This document shows positions 53,837 through 64,000 of a stretch of 64,000 bases of DNA, one piece after another (position 1 is the first letter of the stretch; each line of letters starts with the position of its first letter). Both the position numbers and the translations under genes were made by a program. The stretch comes from Citreicoccus inhibens. GTDB lineage: Bacteria > Myxococcota > Myxococcia > Myxococcales > Myxococcaceae. The notes beneath the pieces are model-generated. The model was not told where the DNA came from. It made no database searches and worked only from the letters and a program-made list of their open reading frames with translations. The stretch spans positions 310,001 through 374,000 of the forward strand of contig NZ_JAHNZT010000006.1 in NCBI RefSeq assembly GCF_019039035.1, given 5' to 3'.

Positions 53837-54680
53837 GTGCGTCCTCGGGCTCGGGCTCGGACACAGCGTCCTCGACGCCCGCGCGGGCCTTGGGCGTCAC
53901 GCCCAAGAGACGCGTCAGCTTGGGCTGCACGCCCACCTCGGCCAGGAGCGCCTCCAGTTGCACGCGGGCCCGGCGATTGTCCCGGTGCACGCGCCGCCCG
54001 AGGATGAGCTCGTTCTTCAGCGAGTGCTCCCAGCCCGTCAGCTCCGTCACCGTCACCTGGTAGCCGAACGCCTCCAGCGTCAACGCGCGGATGACGTTGG
54101 TGATGTGCGAGCCGAACTCGCGACGGTGCCACGGGTGCTGGTACAGCAGGGACATGGTGCCCGGCCCCTGCGGGCGCTGTGACTTGAGCTGCGCGGCCAC
54201 CTCGGCCTGGCAGCACGGCACCACGGCCACGTGGTCCGCGCCGTGGCGAATGGCCGCCACCAGCGCGTCATCCGTCGCCGTGTCGCACGCGTGCAACGCC
54301 AGCATCACGTGGATGCGCTCCGGATACTCGGCCGCGTCCAGGTGCGCCGTCTGGAAGCGCATGCGACTGAAGCCGAGCCGCGCCGCGCGCTCCTTCGCCC
54401 GCTCCGTCAGCTCGGGCCGCCCCTCGATGGACAACAGCGCGCCGTCGGTTGCGCCCTTGAGGAACAGCTCGTACAGCACGAAGCCGAGGTAGGCGTTGCC
54501 GCTGCCCGCGTCCACCACCAGCGGGCTCGGGTGGCGCGCCTGCACGTCCTCCATCGCGGGACGCAGCAAGCCCATCAGGTGGTTGACCTGCTTGAGCTTG
54601 CGCAGCGCATCCGCGTTGAGGTTCCCCTCGCGCGTGAGCAGGTGCAGCTCACGCAAGAGCTCGGGGGACTGGTCCGGCAA
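53814..54680 (-). CDS. SAM-dependent methyltransferase (methyltransferase_32-like)
   Basis: The protein has PLVVDAGSGNAYLGFVLYEL (SAM motif I), GALLSIEGRPELTERAKERA (acidic loop) and HVMLALHACDTATDDALVAA. VAVVPCCQAEVAAQL is the typical PCC/CCQ region of the methyltransferase_32 family. I used TTG 54680 as the start because no ATG/GTG is found closer. The frame also contains a CTG (54720-54722) that overlaps the stop of nfu as CTGA, and a GTG at 54818 that would overlap nfu by 100 bp. It follows nfu on the same strand. The substrate is unknown. Confidence 0.75.
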   Translation of the reverse strand: MPDQSPELLRELHLLTREGNLNADALRKLKQVNHLMGLLRPAMEDVQARHPSPLVVDAGSGNAYLGFVLYELFLKGATDGALLSIEGRPELTERAKERAARLGFSRMRFQTAHLDAAEYPERIHVMLALHACDTATDDALVAAIRHGADHVAVVPCCQAEVAAQLKSQRPQGPGTMSLLYQHPWHRREFGSHITNVIRALTLEAFGYQVTVTELTGWEHSLKNELILGRRVHRDNRRARVQLEALLAEVGVQPKLTRLLGVTPKARAGVEDAVSEPEPEDAPTRTSPV

Positions 54681-54718
54681 CAGCTCCCGCCGGACCTGGG
54701 GGGCCTTGACGTTGCGTC

Positions 54719-55279
54719 TCAGACGGACACCACTTCGTTGACCTCGGGGATGATCTCCCGCAGGCGCGACTCGATGCCCATCTTCAGCGTCGCCGTGGAC
54801 GACGGGCAGCCCGCGCACGAGCCCTTCATGTGCAGGTACACGACGCCGTCCTCGAAGCGGTCCAGGGTGATGTCGCCGCCGTCCTGCGCCACCGCGGGGC
54901 GGATCTCACTGTCGAGGATGTCCTGGATGCGCGACACCACCGAGCCATCCCCCGTCGACTGCTGCCGCGCCGCCGCGACCGCCGCCTCGTCCACCACCGG
55001 CTCGTTGGCCTCCAGGTGGGAGTCCAGCGTCGCCATCACCGAGTCGTTCAACTCGTCCCACTCCCCCTCGTCGCCCTTGGTGACGGTGACGAAGTTCGTC
55101 CCGACCATCACCGCCATGACGCCGCGGATGTCCATCAGCTTGCGCGCCAGCGGCGACTTGGCCTGCGCGTCGTCCTTGCTGGTGATGTTCACCGCGCCAG
55201 AGCCCAGCAGGCGCCGGTCCACGACGTACTTGAGCGTGCTGGGATTGGGGGTCCACTCGAGCTGGATGTTCACCGACAT
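54719..55279 (-). CDS. Nfu-type iron-sulfur cluster carrier
   Basis: The 186-aa protein has the two-domain Nfu layout. The N-terminal domain (residues 3-95) begins IQLEWTPNPSTLKYVVDRRL, with the family TPNPxTLK. The C-terminal NifU-like domain (115-180) holds the cluster-binding pair Cys155-x2-Cys158 in KGSCAGCPSS, with IRPAVAQDGGDI before it. It delivers assembled iron-sulfur clusters to target proteins. The methyltransferase gene overlaps or abuts its stop. It is divergent from a hypothetical gene. Confidence 0.93.
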   Translation of the reverse strand: MSVNIQLEWTPNPSTLKYVVDRRLLGSGAVNITSKDDAQAKSPLARKLMDIRGVMAVMVGTNFVTVTKGDEGEWDELNDSVMATLDSHLEANEPVVDEAAVAAARQQSTGDGSVVSRIQDILDSEIRPAVAQDGGDITLDRFEDGVVYLHMKGSCAGCPSSTATLKMGIESRLREIIPEVNEVVSV

Positions 55280-55432
55280 GAAAAGTCTCCTGGTTCCATT
55301 CCTCTAAGACGCTCGCGGCCCCATAGCAACCCGAGTGGCCGACAGGCAAACGGACTCCTGCTCCTTCCGCCCGGCGTCGCCCTGTCCACCCGTGCCCTGG
55401 TGGACGCGCCGCGCCACTGCTACATCGGCGGG

Positions 55433-55873
55433 ATGCCCTACCCTCCGCGTCTCGCCCACCTCGCCACCCGCGCCGTGGTGGTGGCGAAGCTCGCCCCCAC
55501 CTTCGCCACCGCGCACCACATCGACGACGAGGAGGCGGCACAGCGGCTGTCCTCCGCGCTCGCCGGGCGCCTGCTGCCCGCGCTGCTGGACTCCGCCTGG
55601 TCCGCCATGCGCGGCACCGCGAAGCGCCTCAACGACGACGGCCTCCTGGAGAAGGTCGCCGCCACGCTGGGCGACCGGCCGATGCGCCCCGGACGCGTCG
55701 CGACCCTGTCGCCCGCGTGGAGCGCCTTCCTCGTGGTGGCGGACCTGGAGGCCGGCACCGCCAGCGAGGCCGCGCGCCGGGTCATGGAGACCGACGCGGG
55801 GCGCCAGCGCGCGGACGAGGGGCTCGCGGAGGCCGGGCGCTTCCTCGCCAAGGAGTTGACGCGCGGCAAGTAG
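55433..55873 (+). CDS. Hypothetical helical protein (146 aa)
   Basis: I do not recognise this protein. It is Ala/Arg-rich and predicted all-helical: PYPPRLAHLATRAVVVAKLA, EEAAQRLSSALAGRLLPALL and TASEAARRVMETDAGRQRAD are typical parts. It has no signal peptide. ATG 55433 is selected because the sequence becomes coherent there; the ribosome site is weak (GGCGGG close to ATG). It lies 76 bp before the FemAB/GNAT-like gene on the same strand. Confidence 0.6.
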   Translation: MPYPPRLAHLATRAVVVAKLAPTFATAHHIDDEEAAQRLSSALAGRLLPALLDSAWSAMRGTAKRLNDDGLLEKVAATLGDRPMRPGRVATLSPAWSAFLVVADLEAGTASEAARRVMETDAGRQRADEGLAEAGRFLAKELTRGK

Positions 55874-55949
55874 GGCGGGCCGGACATGGCGGGAGCACCC
55901 GGCCGTCGTTATAGGCTGGCCCCTCCCAGACCCATCTCCCTGCCCGCCG

Positions 55950-57110
55950 ATGTCGACCCCGCTGCCCACCACCCTGCGCATCCTCAAGGCCATCACCGAG
56001 GTCCCTCGGGCGGCGTGGGATGCGCTCGTGGATGACGCGGCGGCGCCGTTCCTGGAGTGGGCCTTCCTCGCGGCGCTGGAGCAGAGCGGCAGCGCGGCGC
56101 CCGAGCGCGGCTGGCACCCGCGCCACCTCACCGTGTGGCGGGGCTCGCGGCTCGTCGCCGCCGCGCCCGCCTATCTCAAGGACGACAGCCAGGGCGAGTT
56201 CGTCTTCGACGGCCCCTGGGCCACCGCCGCCGAGCGCGCGGGGCTCGACTACTACCCCAAGCTGGTGCTGGCCGTGCCCTTCACGCCCGCCACGGGTCGC
56301 CGCGTGCTCGTGGCCCCGGGCGAGGACCGCGCCAGCCGCGAGGCCGAGCTGTACGGCGCGGCGCTGGAGTACGCCCGCGCCGAGCGCTTCAGCGGCGTGC
56401 ATGTCCTCTTCCACACGCCCGAGGAGGCGCCCACGCTGGAGGCCCAGGGCTATGCCCTGCGCATTGGCGTGCAGTACCAGTGGCGCAACCGGGACTATCG
56501 TTCGTTCGACGACTTCCTCGCTCGCTTCCACTCCAAGCGGCGCAACCAGGTGCGGCGCGAGGTGCGCGCCCCAGCGGCGCAAGGCATCACGCTGCGCACC
56601 CTGCGCGGCGACGCGCTGGACACCCTGGACGTGGACACCGTCTGGCGGCTGTATGTCTCCACGGTGGACCGTTATCCGTGGGGCGTGCGCTACCTCACCC
56701 CGGACTTCTTCGCCCGACTGCTGCGGGACTTGCGGCACCGCTGCGAGTTCGTGGAGGCGCGGCGGGATGGAAACCGGGTGGCCGGCGCGTTCAACCTCAT
56801 TGGCCCCCGCGCCCTCTTCGGGCGCTACTGGGGGTGCTTCGAGGAGCACCCGTTCCTGCACTTCAACGTCTGTCTGTACCATCCGGTGGAGGACGCCATC
56901 GCCCGGGGACTGGAGCGCTTCGAGCCCGGGGCCGGCGGTGAGCACAAGCTGACGCGCGGCTTCGAGCCGCAGCTCACATACAGTGCGCACCTGCTCCTCC
57001 ACCCCGGCCTGGACCGGGCGGTGCGCGGCCTGCTGGCCCACGAGCGAGCAGCCGTCCAGGGGGGCCTGCCTCAGTGGTGGGCCGAGACAGGTTTCAAGGA
57101 GCGGGCCTGA
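55950..57110 (+). CDS. FemAB/GNAT-like acyltransferase (DUF482/COG3146)
   Basis: The 386-aa protein has the double GNAT-like fold of the DUF482 group. Signatures include DDAAAPFLEWAFLAALEQSG, VAAAPAYLKDDSQGEFVFDG, FHSKRRNQVRREVRA (a conserved basic stretch), and FGRYWGCFEEHPFLHFNVCL with YHPVEDAIARGLERFEPGAGG. The related FemAB and leucyl/phenylalanyl-tRNA-protein transferases use aminoacyl-tRNA, but whether DUF482 proteins do is unknown. The gene starts 42 bp before clpS and is probably in the same operon. The context suggests a possible link to protein N-terminus recognition by ClpS, an inference only. Confidence 0.82.
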   Translation: MSTPLPTTLRILKAITEVPRAAWDALVDDAAAPFLEWAFLAALEQSGSAAPERGWHPRHLTVWRGSRLVAAAPAYLKDDSQGEFVFDGPWATAAERAGLDYYPKLVLAVPFTPATGRRVLVAPGEDRASREAELYGAALEYARAERFSGVHVLFHTPEEAPTLEAQGYALRIGVQYQWRNRDYRSFDDFLARFHSKRRNQVRREVRAPAAQGITLRTLRGDALDTLDVDTVWRLYVSTVDRYPWGVRYLTPDFFARLLRDLRHRCEFVEARRDGNRVAGAFNLIGPRALFGRYWGCFEEHPFLHFNVCLYHPVEDAIARGLERFEPGAGGEHKLTRGFEPQLTYSAHLLLHPGLDRAVRGLLAHERAAVQGGLPQWWAETGFKERA

Positions 57111-57152
57111 GCAGGCTCGCGCTCGCATTCCGGTAAGGGAGTCCGCACACCC

Positions 57153-57476
57153 ATGGCGCAGAAGCACGAGAGCGACACGCACGTCGTCACGGAGACCGTT
57201 CCGAAGCAGAAGCTCAAGAAGCCCACGCTCTACAAGGTGCTCCTGCACAACGACAACTACACGACGCGCGAGTTCGTGGTGGCCGTCCTGAAGGAGGTCT
57301 TCCACAAGTCGGAGTCGGATGCCGTGCAGATCATGCTGCACATTCATTACAACGGCATCGGAGTGGCGGGCGTTTATACATTCGAAGTCGCCGAGACGAA
57401 GGTCAAGACAGTGGAGGCCGCGGCGCGGGAGAACGGGTTCCCCCTGCGGCTGTCCATGGAACCCGAGGAAGGTTGA
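57153..57476 (+). CDS. clpS: ATP-dependent Clp protease adaptor ClpS
   Basis: ClpS binds N-degron proteins and delivers them to ClpA. The 107-aa product contains the diagnostic LYKVLLHNDNYTTREFVVAV and the substrate-pocket helix HKSESDAVQIMLHIHYNGIG. The end is VAGVYTFEVAETKVKTVEAA, typical of the fold. It is 3 bp upstream of clpA, so the two are translationally coupled. Confidence 0.96.
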   Translation: MAQKHESDTHVVTETVPKQKLKKPTLYKVLLHNDNYTTREFVVAVLKEVFHKSESDAVQIMLHIHYNGIGVAGVYTFEVAETKVKTVEAAARENGFPLRLSMEPEEG

Positions 57477-57479
57477 ACC

Positions 57480-59756
<2,277 letters not shown>

Positions 59757-59779
59757 TCCTTCGCATCTCCCGACGCGAC

Positions 59780-59815
59780 AAGGCCCCGTGCTCCCACCGT
59801 GGAGCCCGGGGCCTT
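59780..59815 (+). terminator. Terminator hairpin after clpA
   Basis: AAGGCCCCG at 59780-59788 is the exact inverse of CGGGGCCTT at 59807-59815. GCTCC and GGAGC pair inside (59790-59794 and 59801-59805), giving a long two-part stem. A T-containing stretch follows. The hairpin starts 23 bp after the clpA stop and also lies 32 bp beyond the stop of the leftward MCP gene, so it can end both transcripts. Confidence 0.85.
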
Positions 59816-59847
59816 CGTGTTTCCAGCCGTGCCGCGGGGCCCGAGCG

Positions 59848-61494
59848 CTACGCCGGCTTCGACTCCGCGGGCTTCGACTCGGCCTCGACGCGGTAGCTCT
59901 TCACCGCGCTGGTGAGCTGCTCGGAGATGATTTGCAGCGTGGTGGCGGCCTCGCCCGTGGAGCCGATGCGGGCCACCGTCTCGTCCATCATCTTGGACAA
60001 GTCGTTCACCGCCAGGGTGATTTGGTTGATGCCCACGTTCTGCTGATTCACCGCGGCGGCGATCTGCCGCACGGCGGCGGCGTTGTCCTGGACGATGGAG
60101 GACAGCTCGCGCAGGTTCTGCCCGCTGTTGCGCACCTGCGTGAGGCTCGCCTCCATTCGCTCGGCGCCGCGCTCGGTGTCGCGCACGGCGGCGGTCACCG
60201 AGTTGGCGATGTCATCCAGCAGCTCGCGCACCTGAGTCGTGGCCTGGATGGACTGGTCCGCGAGCGCGCGAATCTCTCGCGCCACCACGCCAAAGCCCTT
60301 GCCGTGCTCGCCCGAGCGCACCGCCTCGATGGCCGCGTTGAGCGCGAGCATGTTGGACTGGTCCGCCAGGTCCTTCACCGTCTGGGTGATGCCGCCAATC
60401 TGCTGCGTGCGCTCGCCCAGGCGGAGAATCTTCTCCGCGATGGCGTTCACCTGCGCGCGGATGTCATTGAGGCCCACCATCGTCTGCTCGATGGACGCCT
60501 CACCCGCCCGCGCCAGGTTGTCCGCGCGCTCCGCCACGCTCAGCACGCCCTCGGCCTTCTGCGCGGCCAGCATGGACGTCTGCTTGATTTCCTGCGCCGT
60601 CACCTGCGTCTCCTGGAGCGCCGCGGCCTGCCGGGAGATGGTCTGCGCCTGCTCGGTGGAGGAGGTGTTGAGGTGCTCGGTGGACTGGGTGAGCGCCGAG
60701 GCCGCCGTCTGGAGGTTCAGCGTCACCTCGCGCAGCTTCTGCACCATCTGCGAGAACGACGTGGCGAGCCGCCCCACCTCGTCTCCACTCTGAACCTGGA
60801 TGGGGCGCGTGAGGTCACCGGACGCGACGATGTGGCCCGCCACCGAGGTCAACTCGCTCAGGGGCCGCACGATGCTCCGGCCCAACAGCGCGGAGGCCAC
60901 CACGCCCGCTGCCACCAGCAGCAGCGCGAACAGCAGCATGCGCTGGCGCAGCGACACCACCTGCGCGTCCACGTACTCGCGGGCCATGCCCACGTGGACG
61001 GTTCCCAGTCGGCCCTGCGCCACGGGCGCGGCCACGTCCAGCGCGCGCAGGCGGCGCCCCCCCGCGTCCACCTCCACCGAGGGCAGCACGCGAGTACCGC
61101 CCTTCTCCACGCCGCCGGGCACCTTCGCGCCCGTGGCGAGCCGCAGCGCCTCCGGGAAGCTGTCGCCGCCCAGCGAGTGCACCGTCACGTAGCCCGTGGG
61201 GTCCTCGATGAAGATGTAGGCCAGGTCCTCGCGCGAGCGGAACGCCTCCAGCAGCGGCTGAAGCGAGCCCATGCCCGCGGACACGCCCTGCTCAGCCGCG
61301 ATGGCGAGACTCAGTGCCACCGTCTGCCCTTCGCTCGCGTGGCGCTCCGCCAGGTCATCTCCCAGTTGGCGCGTGGCAATGAACGTCAGCAGCACCGCCA
61401 CCGTCGCGCTGACCGCGGCCGTGACGAGCACCAGCTTGGGCGCCAGCCCCAGCGACTGACGGAAGGGCGTGACGAGCGGATTCGAAAGATTCAC
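59848..61494 (-). CDS. Methyl-accepting chemotaxis protein
   Basis: The 548-aa receptor has two membrane helices (about residues 18-42 and 187-208) flanking a periplasmic sensor of about 140 residues. A HAMP domain follows ([20 protein letters not shown]), then a signalling coiled coil. The hairpin tip is [20 protein letters not shown], close to the consensus. There is no C-terminal NWETF-like pentapeptide for CheR/CheB docking. The start is GTG 61494. It is the last visible gene of the leftward cheA-cheB-mcp operon, 73 bp after cheB. The ligand is unknown. Confidence 0.93.
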   Translation of the reverse strand: MNLSNPLVTPFRQSLGLAPKLVLVTAAVSATVAVLLTFIATRQLGDDLAERHASEGQTVALSLAIAAEQGVSAGMGSLQPLLEAFRSREDLAYIFIEDPTGYVTVHSLGGDSFPEALRLATGAKVPGGVEKGGTRVLPSVEVDAGGRRLRALDVAAPVAQGRLGTVHVGMAREYVDAQVVSLRQRMLLFALLLVAAGVVASALLGRSIVRPLSELTSVAGHIVASGDLTRPIQVQSGDEVGRLATSFSQMVQKLREVTLNLQTAASALTQSTEHLNTSSTEQAQTISRQAAALQETQVTAQEIKQTSMLAAQKAEGVLSVAERADNLARAGEASIEQTMVGLNDIRAQVNAIAEKILRLGERTQQIGGITQTVKDLADQSNMLALNAAIEAVRSGEHGKGFGVVAREIRALADQSIQATTQVRELLDDIANSVTAAVRDTERGAERMEASLTQVRNSGQNLRELSSIVQDNAAAVRQIAAAVNQQNVGINQITLAVNDLSKMMDETVARIGSTGEAATTLQIISEQLTSAVKSYRVEAESKPAESKPA

Positions 61495-61567
61495 GGGAGC
61501 ACCGAGAGACGGACGTCATCGGGAGCACGCGGCCGGGACACCGGGTGCGGAAACAGTCGAGCGAGCG

Positions 61568-62641
61568 TCATGGGGTGGAGCCTCCCCCATCCGGGCCCTG
61601 CGCCCCCCGGTAGGGCGGGCGCATGCAGCTCTGGAGGATGAGGTTCGGCACCGCGGACAACGGCACGGAGCGGTCGGTGGCCTTCATCTCCACCGCGGCG
61701 CGCGGCATCCCGTACACCACGCTGGTGGCCTCGTCCTGCGCGAAGGTGACGCCGCCCGCCTCGCGGATGGCGACGAGCCCGCGCGCGCCGTCATCGCCCA
61801 TGCCGGTGAGCACGCCGCCGCCACAGCGCCGCCCATACGCAGCCGCCATCGAGGCCAACAGCACGTCTCCCGAGGGACACGGGCCGCCCTTGTTCCGCTG
61901 GAGCCGCGCGAAGCCGCCGCTGTCCACCAGCAGGTCGTGACCGTCCAGCGGGAAGTAGATGCGGCCGGGCTCCAGCCGCTCGCCATCGCGCGCCATGCCC
62001 ACCACCATCGCGGACACCTGGGACAGCCACCGCACCATGCCCTGCGTGAAGCCCACGGTGATGTGCTGCGCGATGAGCACCGGCACGGGCAGGTCCGCCG
62101 GCAGCTTGGACAGCACATCCGCCAGCGCGGGAGGTCCGCCCGTGGAGGCCACCAACCCGAAGGCATCCACCCGAGCCCCCGCGGGAGGCGGCGGCGCCGA
62201 GGCAGGGCGCGGGCGCCGCGAGATGACGGGCACCTCCGCCATGAGGCACACCGAGTGGGCGAGGTCCTTGCCCCACTTGCGCAGCTCGTCCACGTTGGTG
62301 ACGTTGGGCTTGCCGATGAGCTCCAGCGCGCCCGCGCTCATCGCCTGGAAGCCCAGGTCCACGCCGCGCTGCTCGGCCACCGCGCTCACCACCAGGATGC
62401 GCGCGGGCGACTGCGACATGATGGCCGCGATGGCCGCCGGGCCATCCAGCCCCGGCAGCAACAGGTCCATGGTGATGACGTCCGGGCGGAGCAGCCGCGC
62501 GAGCTGCACGGCGCGGTTGCCGTCCGCGGCCCGGCCCACGACCTCGATGCGCGGCTCCTCGGTCAGGAGCGCGGTGACGGTGTTCGCCATGGTGGGCGAG
62601 TCGTCCACCACCAACACCCGAATGGGACGCTTCGCGTTCAA
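61568..62641 (-). CDS. cheB: Chemotaxis protein-glutamate methylesterase
   Basis: CheB demethylates or deamidates receptor glutamates when phosphorylated. The 357-aa product has a receiver domain with Asp13-14 (VDDS) and phospho-site Asp59 (TMDLLLPG). A linker (about 142-155, Pro-rich) leads to the methylesterase domain with Ser166 (VASTGGP), His193 (IAQHITVGF) and Asp284 (GMGDDGA), all intact. The start is TTG 62641, which overlaps the cheA stop as TTGA and has GGGGAG 6 nt upstream. Confidence 0.94.
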   Translation of the reverse strand: MNAKRPIRVLVVDDSPTMANTVTALLTEEPRIEVVGRAADGNRAVQLARLLRPDVITMDLLLPGLDGPAAIAAIMSQSPARILVVSAVAEQRGVDLGFQAMSAGALELIGKPNVTNVDELRKWGKDLAHSVCLMAEVPVISRRPRPASAPPPPAGARVDAFGLVASTGGPPALADVLSKLPADLPVPVLIAQHITVGFTQGMVRWLSQVSAMVVGMARDGERLEPGRIYFPLDGHDLLVDSGGFARLQRNKGGPCPSGDVLLASMAAAYGRRCGGGVLTGMGDDGARGLVAIREAGGVTFAQDEATSVVYGMPRAAVEMKATDRSVPLSAVPNLILQSCMRPPYRGAQGPDGGGSTP

Positions 62642-64000
62642 ACGCGGCTCCCCTTGCGGCTCATGACGTCGAGCACCTCGGCCAAGAGCCGTCCCGCCGC
62701 GCACTCGCGCTTGCTGAGGAAGCCGTCGGCACCTGCCTGGAGTCCTCGCTCGCGCGCGGACGCGCTGTCGTGCGCGGACACCAGGATGACGGGCAGCGCG
62801 CGCGTCTCCTTCCGGTCCCTCAAGTGAGCGATGAGCTGCGTGCCGTCCATCTCTTCCATGTCCAGGTCGCAGATGACCACGTCGTAGGTATCCGCCTGCA
62901 ACCGCTCCAGGGCGCGAGCACCACTCGCGGCCAGGTGCACCGTGAAGCCACCGGCCTCCAGCATGGCCCGGTGGAGCGCCCGCGCGGTGAGCGAGTCATC
63001 CACCACCAGCGCCCGGCGGCTCGCCGCGCCCACCGTCGTCTTCTCGGAGTCTCCGACCACCCAATCCGGGCGGAGGATGAGCAAGAGCTCGCCTCGGCTG
63101 AGGGTGGCCGCGCCCTGCCACGAGGGCACCTCGCGCACCTCGGCGGGCAGCGGGCGGATGACCAGGTCCCGGTCCCCCACCACCGCGTCCACCGCGAGCG
63201 CCACCCGGCGCCCACCGCTCTGCACGATGAGCAGCGGCTGTCCCTCGGCCGGAGGCGCGGGGGCGCACAGGCCCAAGCGCGCGCCCAGGTTCACCACCGG
63301 CAACAGCTGCCCCTGGTACTCCAGGTGCGCGCGGCGCTTGCCCACCCGGAGCGCCTCCAGGCGCGCCAGCTGCGTGGCCTCCACCGCCAGCATCGGCAGC
63401 CCCACCAGCTGCTCCAGCGCGCGCACCACCAATACCGGCGAGCTGCCCAGGTCCACCGGCAACGTCAGCACGAAGCGCGTGCCCTGCCCCGGTGTGCTCG
63501 CCACCTCGATGCGCCCCTGGAGCGACTCCACCGCCGCGCGCACCGCGTCCAGGCCCACGCCGCGCCCGGACGTGTCCGTCACATCCGCGCGCGTGCTGAA
63601 GCCCGGGCGGAAGATGAGGTCGCGCACCTGGTTGTCATTGAGCCGCGAGGTCTCGTCCGCGCTCGCCACGCCGCGCTTCTCCGCGGTCCGGCGCACCGCG
63701 CCCAGGTCGATGCCGCGCCCGTCGTCGCTCGCCTCCAGGTACAGGAGGTTGCCCTGCTGCTCCACGCGCAGGGTGAGCGCGCCCTCGTGGTGCTTGCCCG
63801 CGAGTTCGCGCTCGCCGGGCAGCTCCAAGCCGTGGTCCACCGCGTTGCGCAGCAGGTGCACGAGCGCGCCCTGGAGCTTCTCCAAGAGGCGCCGATCCAA
63901 CGACACCTCCGCGCCCACCACCGACAGCCGCGCCTCCTTGCCCAGCTGCCGCGACAGGTCGCGCACCATGCGCTGGAGCGGCTCGAGGATGGTGCGCACC
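62638..64000 (-). CDS. CheA-type hybrid histidine kinase with CheW and REC domains (5' partial)
   Basis: The gene runs off the right edge, so the Hpt and dimerisation domains are not visible. The window holds 453 C-terminal residues. First is the HATPase domain with HLLRNAVDHG (N box), SDDGRGID (G1) and GRGVGLD (G2). A CheW-like domain follows (GLPMLAVEATQLARLEAL, LLPVVNLGARLGLCAP), then a receiver domain with VVDDSLTAR and phospho-site in VVICDLDMEEMDG. A fused REC is common in myxobacterial CheA. It is the first visible gene of the leftward chemosensory operon and is translationally coupled to cheB. It would phosphorylate CheB and a response regulator. Confidence 0.92.
   Translation of the reverse strand, partial: VRTILEPLQRMVRDLSRQLGKEARLSVVGAEVSLDRRLLEKLQGALVHLLRNAVDHGLELPGERELAGKHHEGALTLRVEQQGNLLYLEASDDGRGIDLGAVRRTAEKRGVASADETSRLNDNQVRDLIFRPGFSTRADVTDTSGRGVGLDAVRAAVESLQGRIEVASTPGQGTRFVLTLPVDLGSSPVLVVRALEQLVGLPMLAVEATQLARLEALRVGKRRAHLEYQGQLLPVVNLGARLGLCAPAPPAEGQPLLIVQSGGRRVALAVDAVVGDRDLVIRPLPAEVREVPSWQGAATLSRGELLLILRPDWVVGDSEKTTVGAASRRALVVDDSLTARALHRAMLEAGGFTVHLAASGARALERLQADTYDVVICDLDMEEMDGTQLIAHLRDRKETRALPVILVSAHDSASARERGLQAGADGFLSKRECAAGRLLAEVLDVMSRKGSRV

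Noticed and set aside
59788-61641. Antisense 617-aa frame opposite the MCP gene
   Set aside because: The opposite strand is a clear MCP with HAMP and signalling hairpin; this frame is His/Arg-rich and without domains.

Overview
The window is a chromosomal segment of a very GC-rich bacterium that I infer to be a myxobacterium, most likely Myxococcaceae. The evidence is the gene content: a Hanks-type kinase with an HRDVSPQN catalytic loop, lipoproteins with choice-of-anchor D and kelch repeats, lipobox secreted proteins with Pro/Ser/Asp-rich linkers, S8 and S46 secreted peptidases, a hybrid CheA-REC, PilZ proteins with Pro-rich linkers, and frequent GTG/TTG starts. I saw no rRNA, tRNA, CRISPR array, insertion sequence or prophage. 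Gene density is high and both strands are used.

Layout. 0-6.3 kb is an accessory-looking, looser region: a frameshifted beta-helix lipoprotein remnant, an SRPBCC protein, a small Cys-rich lipoprotein, a DUF350/transglutaminase-like pair, a GNAT, and a secreted HExxH metalloprotease with a strong terminator. 6.5-14.2 kb runs rightward: IGHMBP2-like helicase, a 59-aa protein, alpha/beta hydrolase, large choice-of-anchor D lipoprotein and Ser/Thr kinase. 14.2-16.7 kb is a leftward three-gene run, ttcA-TerB-PhnD-like. 16.7-25.9 kb holds housekeeping and paired genes (rnd, O-methyltransferase, Cys-rich helical-bundle protein, M32 carboxypeptidase, prfC, a Pol X N-terminal-like HhH protein) and a 14-repeat kelch lipoprotein. 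26.1-28.7 kb is a complete ABC-2 exporter operon. 28.8-32.7 kb has an Rsm22-like methyltransferase, a proline iminopeptidase and a TonB-like protein. 32.7-39.1 kb is a leftward run of secreted proteins (TPR lipoprotein, subtilase, S46 peptidase, propeller lipoprotein), followed by a rightward lytic transglycosylase.

At 41.9 kb there is a 68-aa secreted peptide gene whose cysteine spacing matches the CS-alpha-beta (defensin/scorpion-toxin) framework, followed by its own hairpin terminator. I consider it the most interesting candidate in the window. 42.5-48.1 kb carries a GT39-like membrane glycosyltransferase, two SDR oxidoreductases, a CheY-like regulator, a three-domain GYF/J-like/PilZ protein and a 36-aa membrane protein. 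48.2-55.3 kb has a histidine kinase, a THUMP-type rRNA methyltransferase, an EamA exporter, an acyltransferase, an FNR-like flavoprotein, a methyltransferase and Nfu. 55.4-59.8 kb has a FemAB/GNAT-like gene directly ahead of clpS-clpA. 59.8-64.0 kb is a leftward chemosensory operon, hybrid cheA - cheB - mcp, whose cheA runs off the window.

Several genes have stable inverted repeats in their leaders or over their start sites (2218-2249, 12996-13029, 46072-46098). One strong palindrome with an extra half-site (46320-46349) looks like an operator. All functional calls are from motif recognition by eye; no database search was run.
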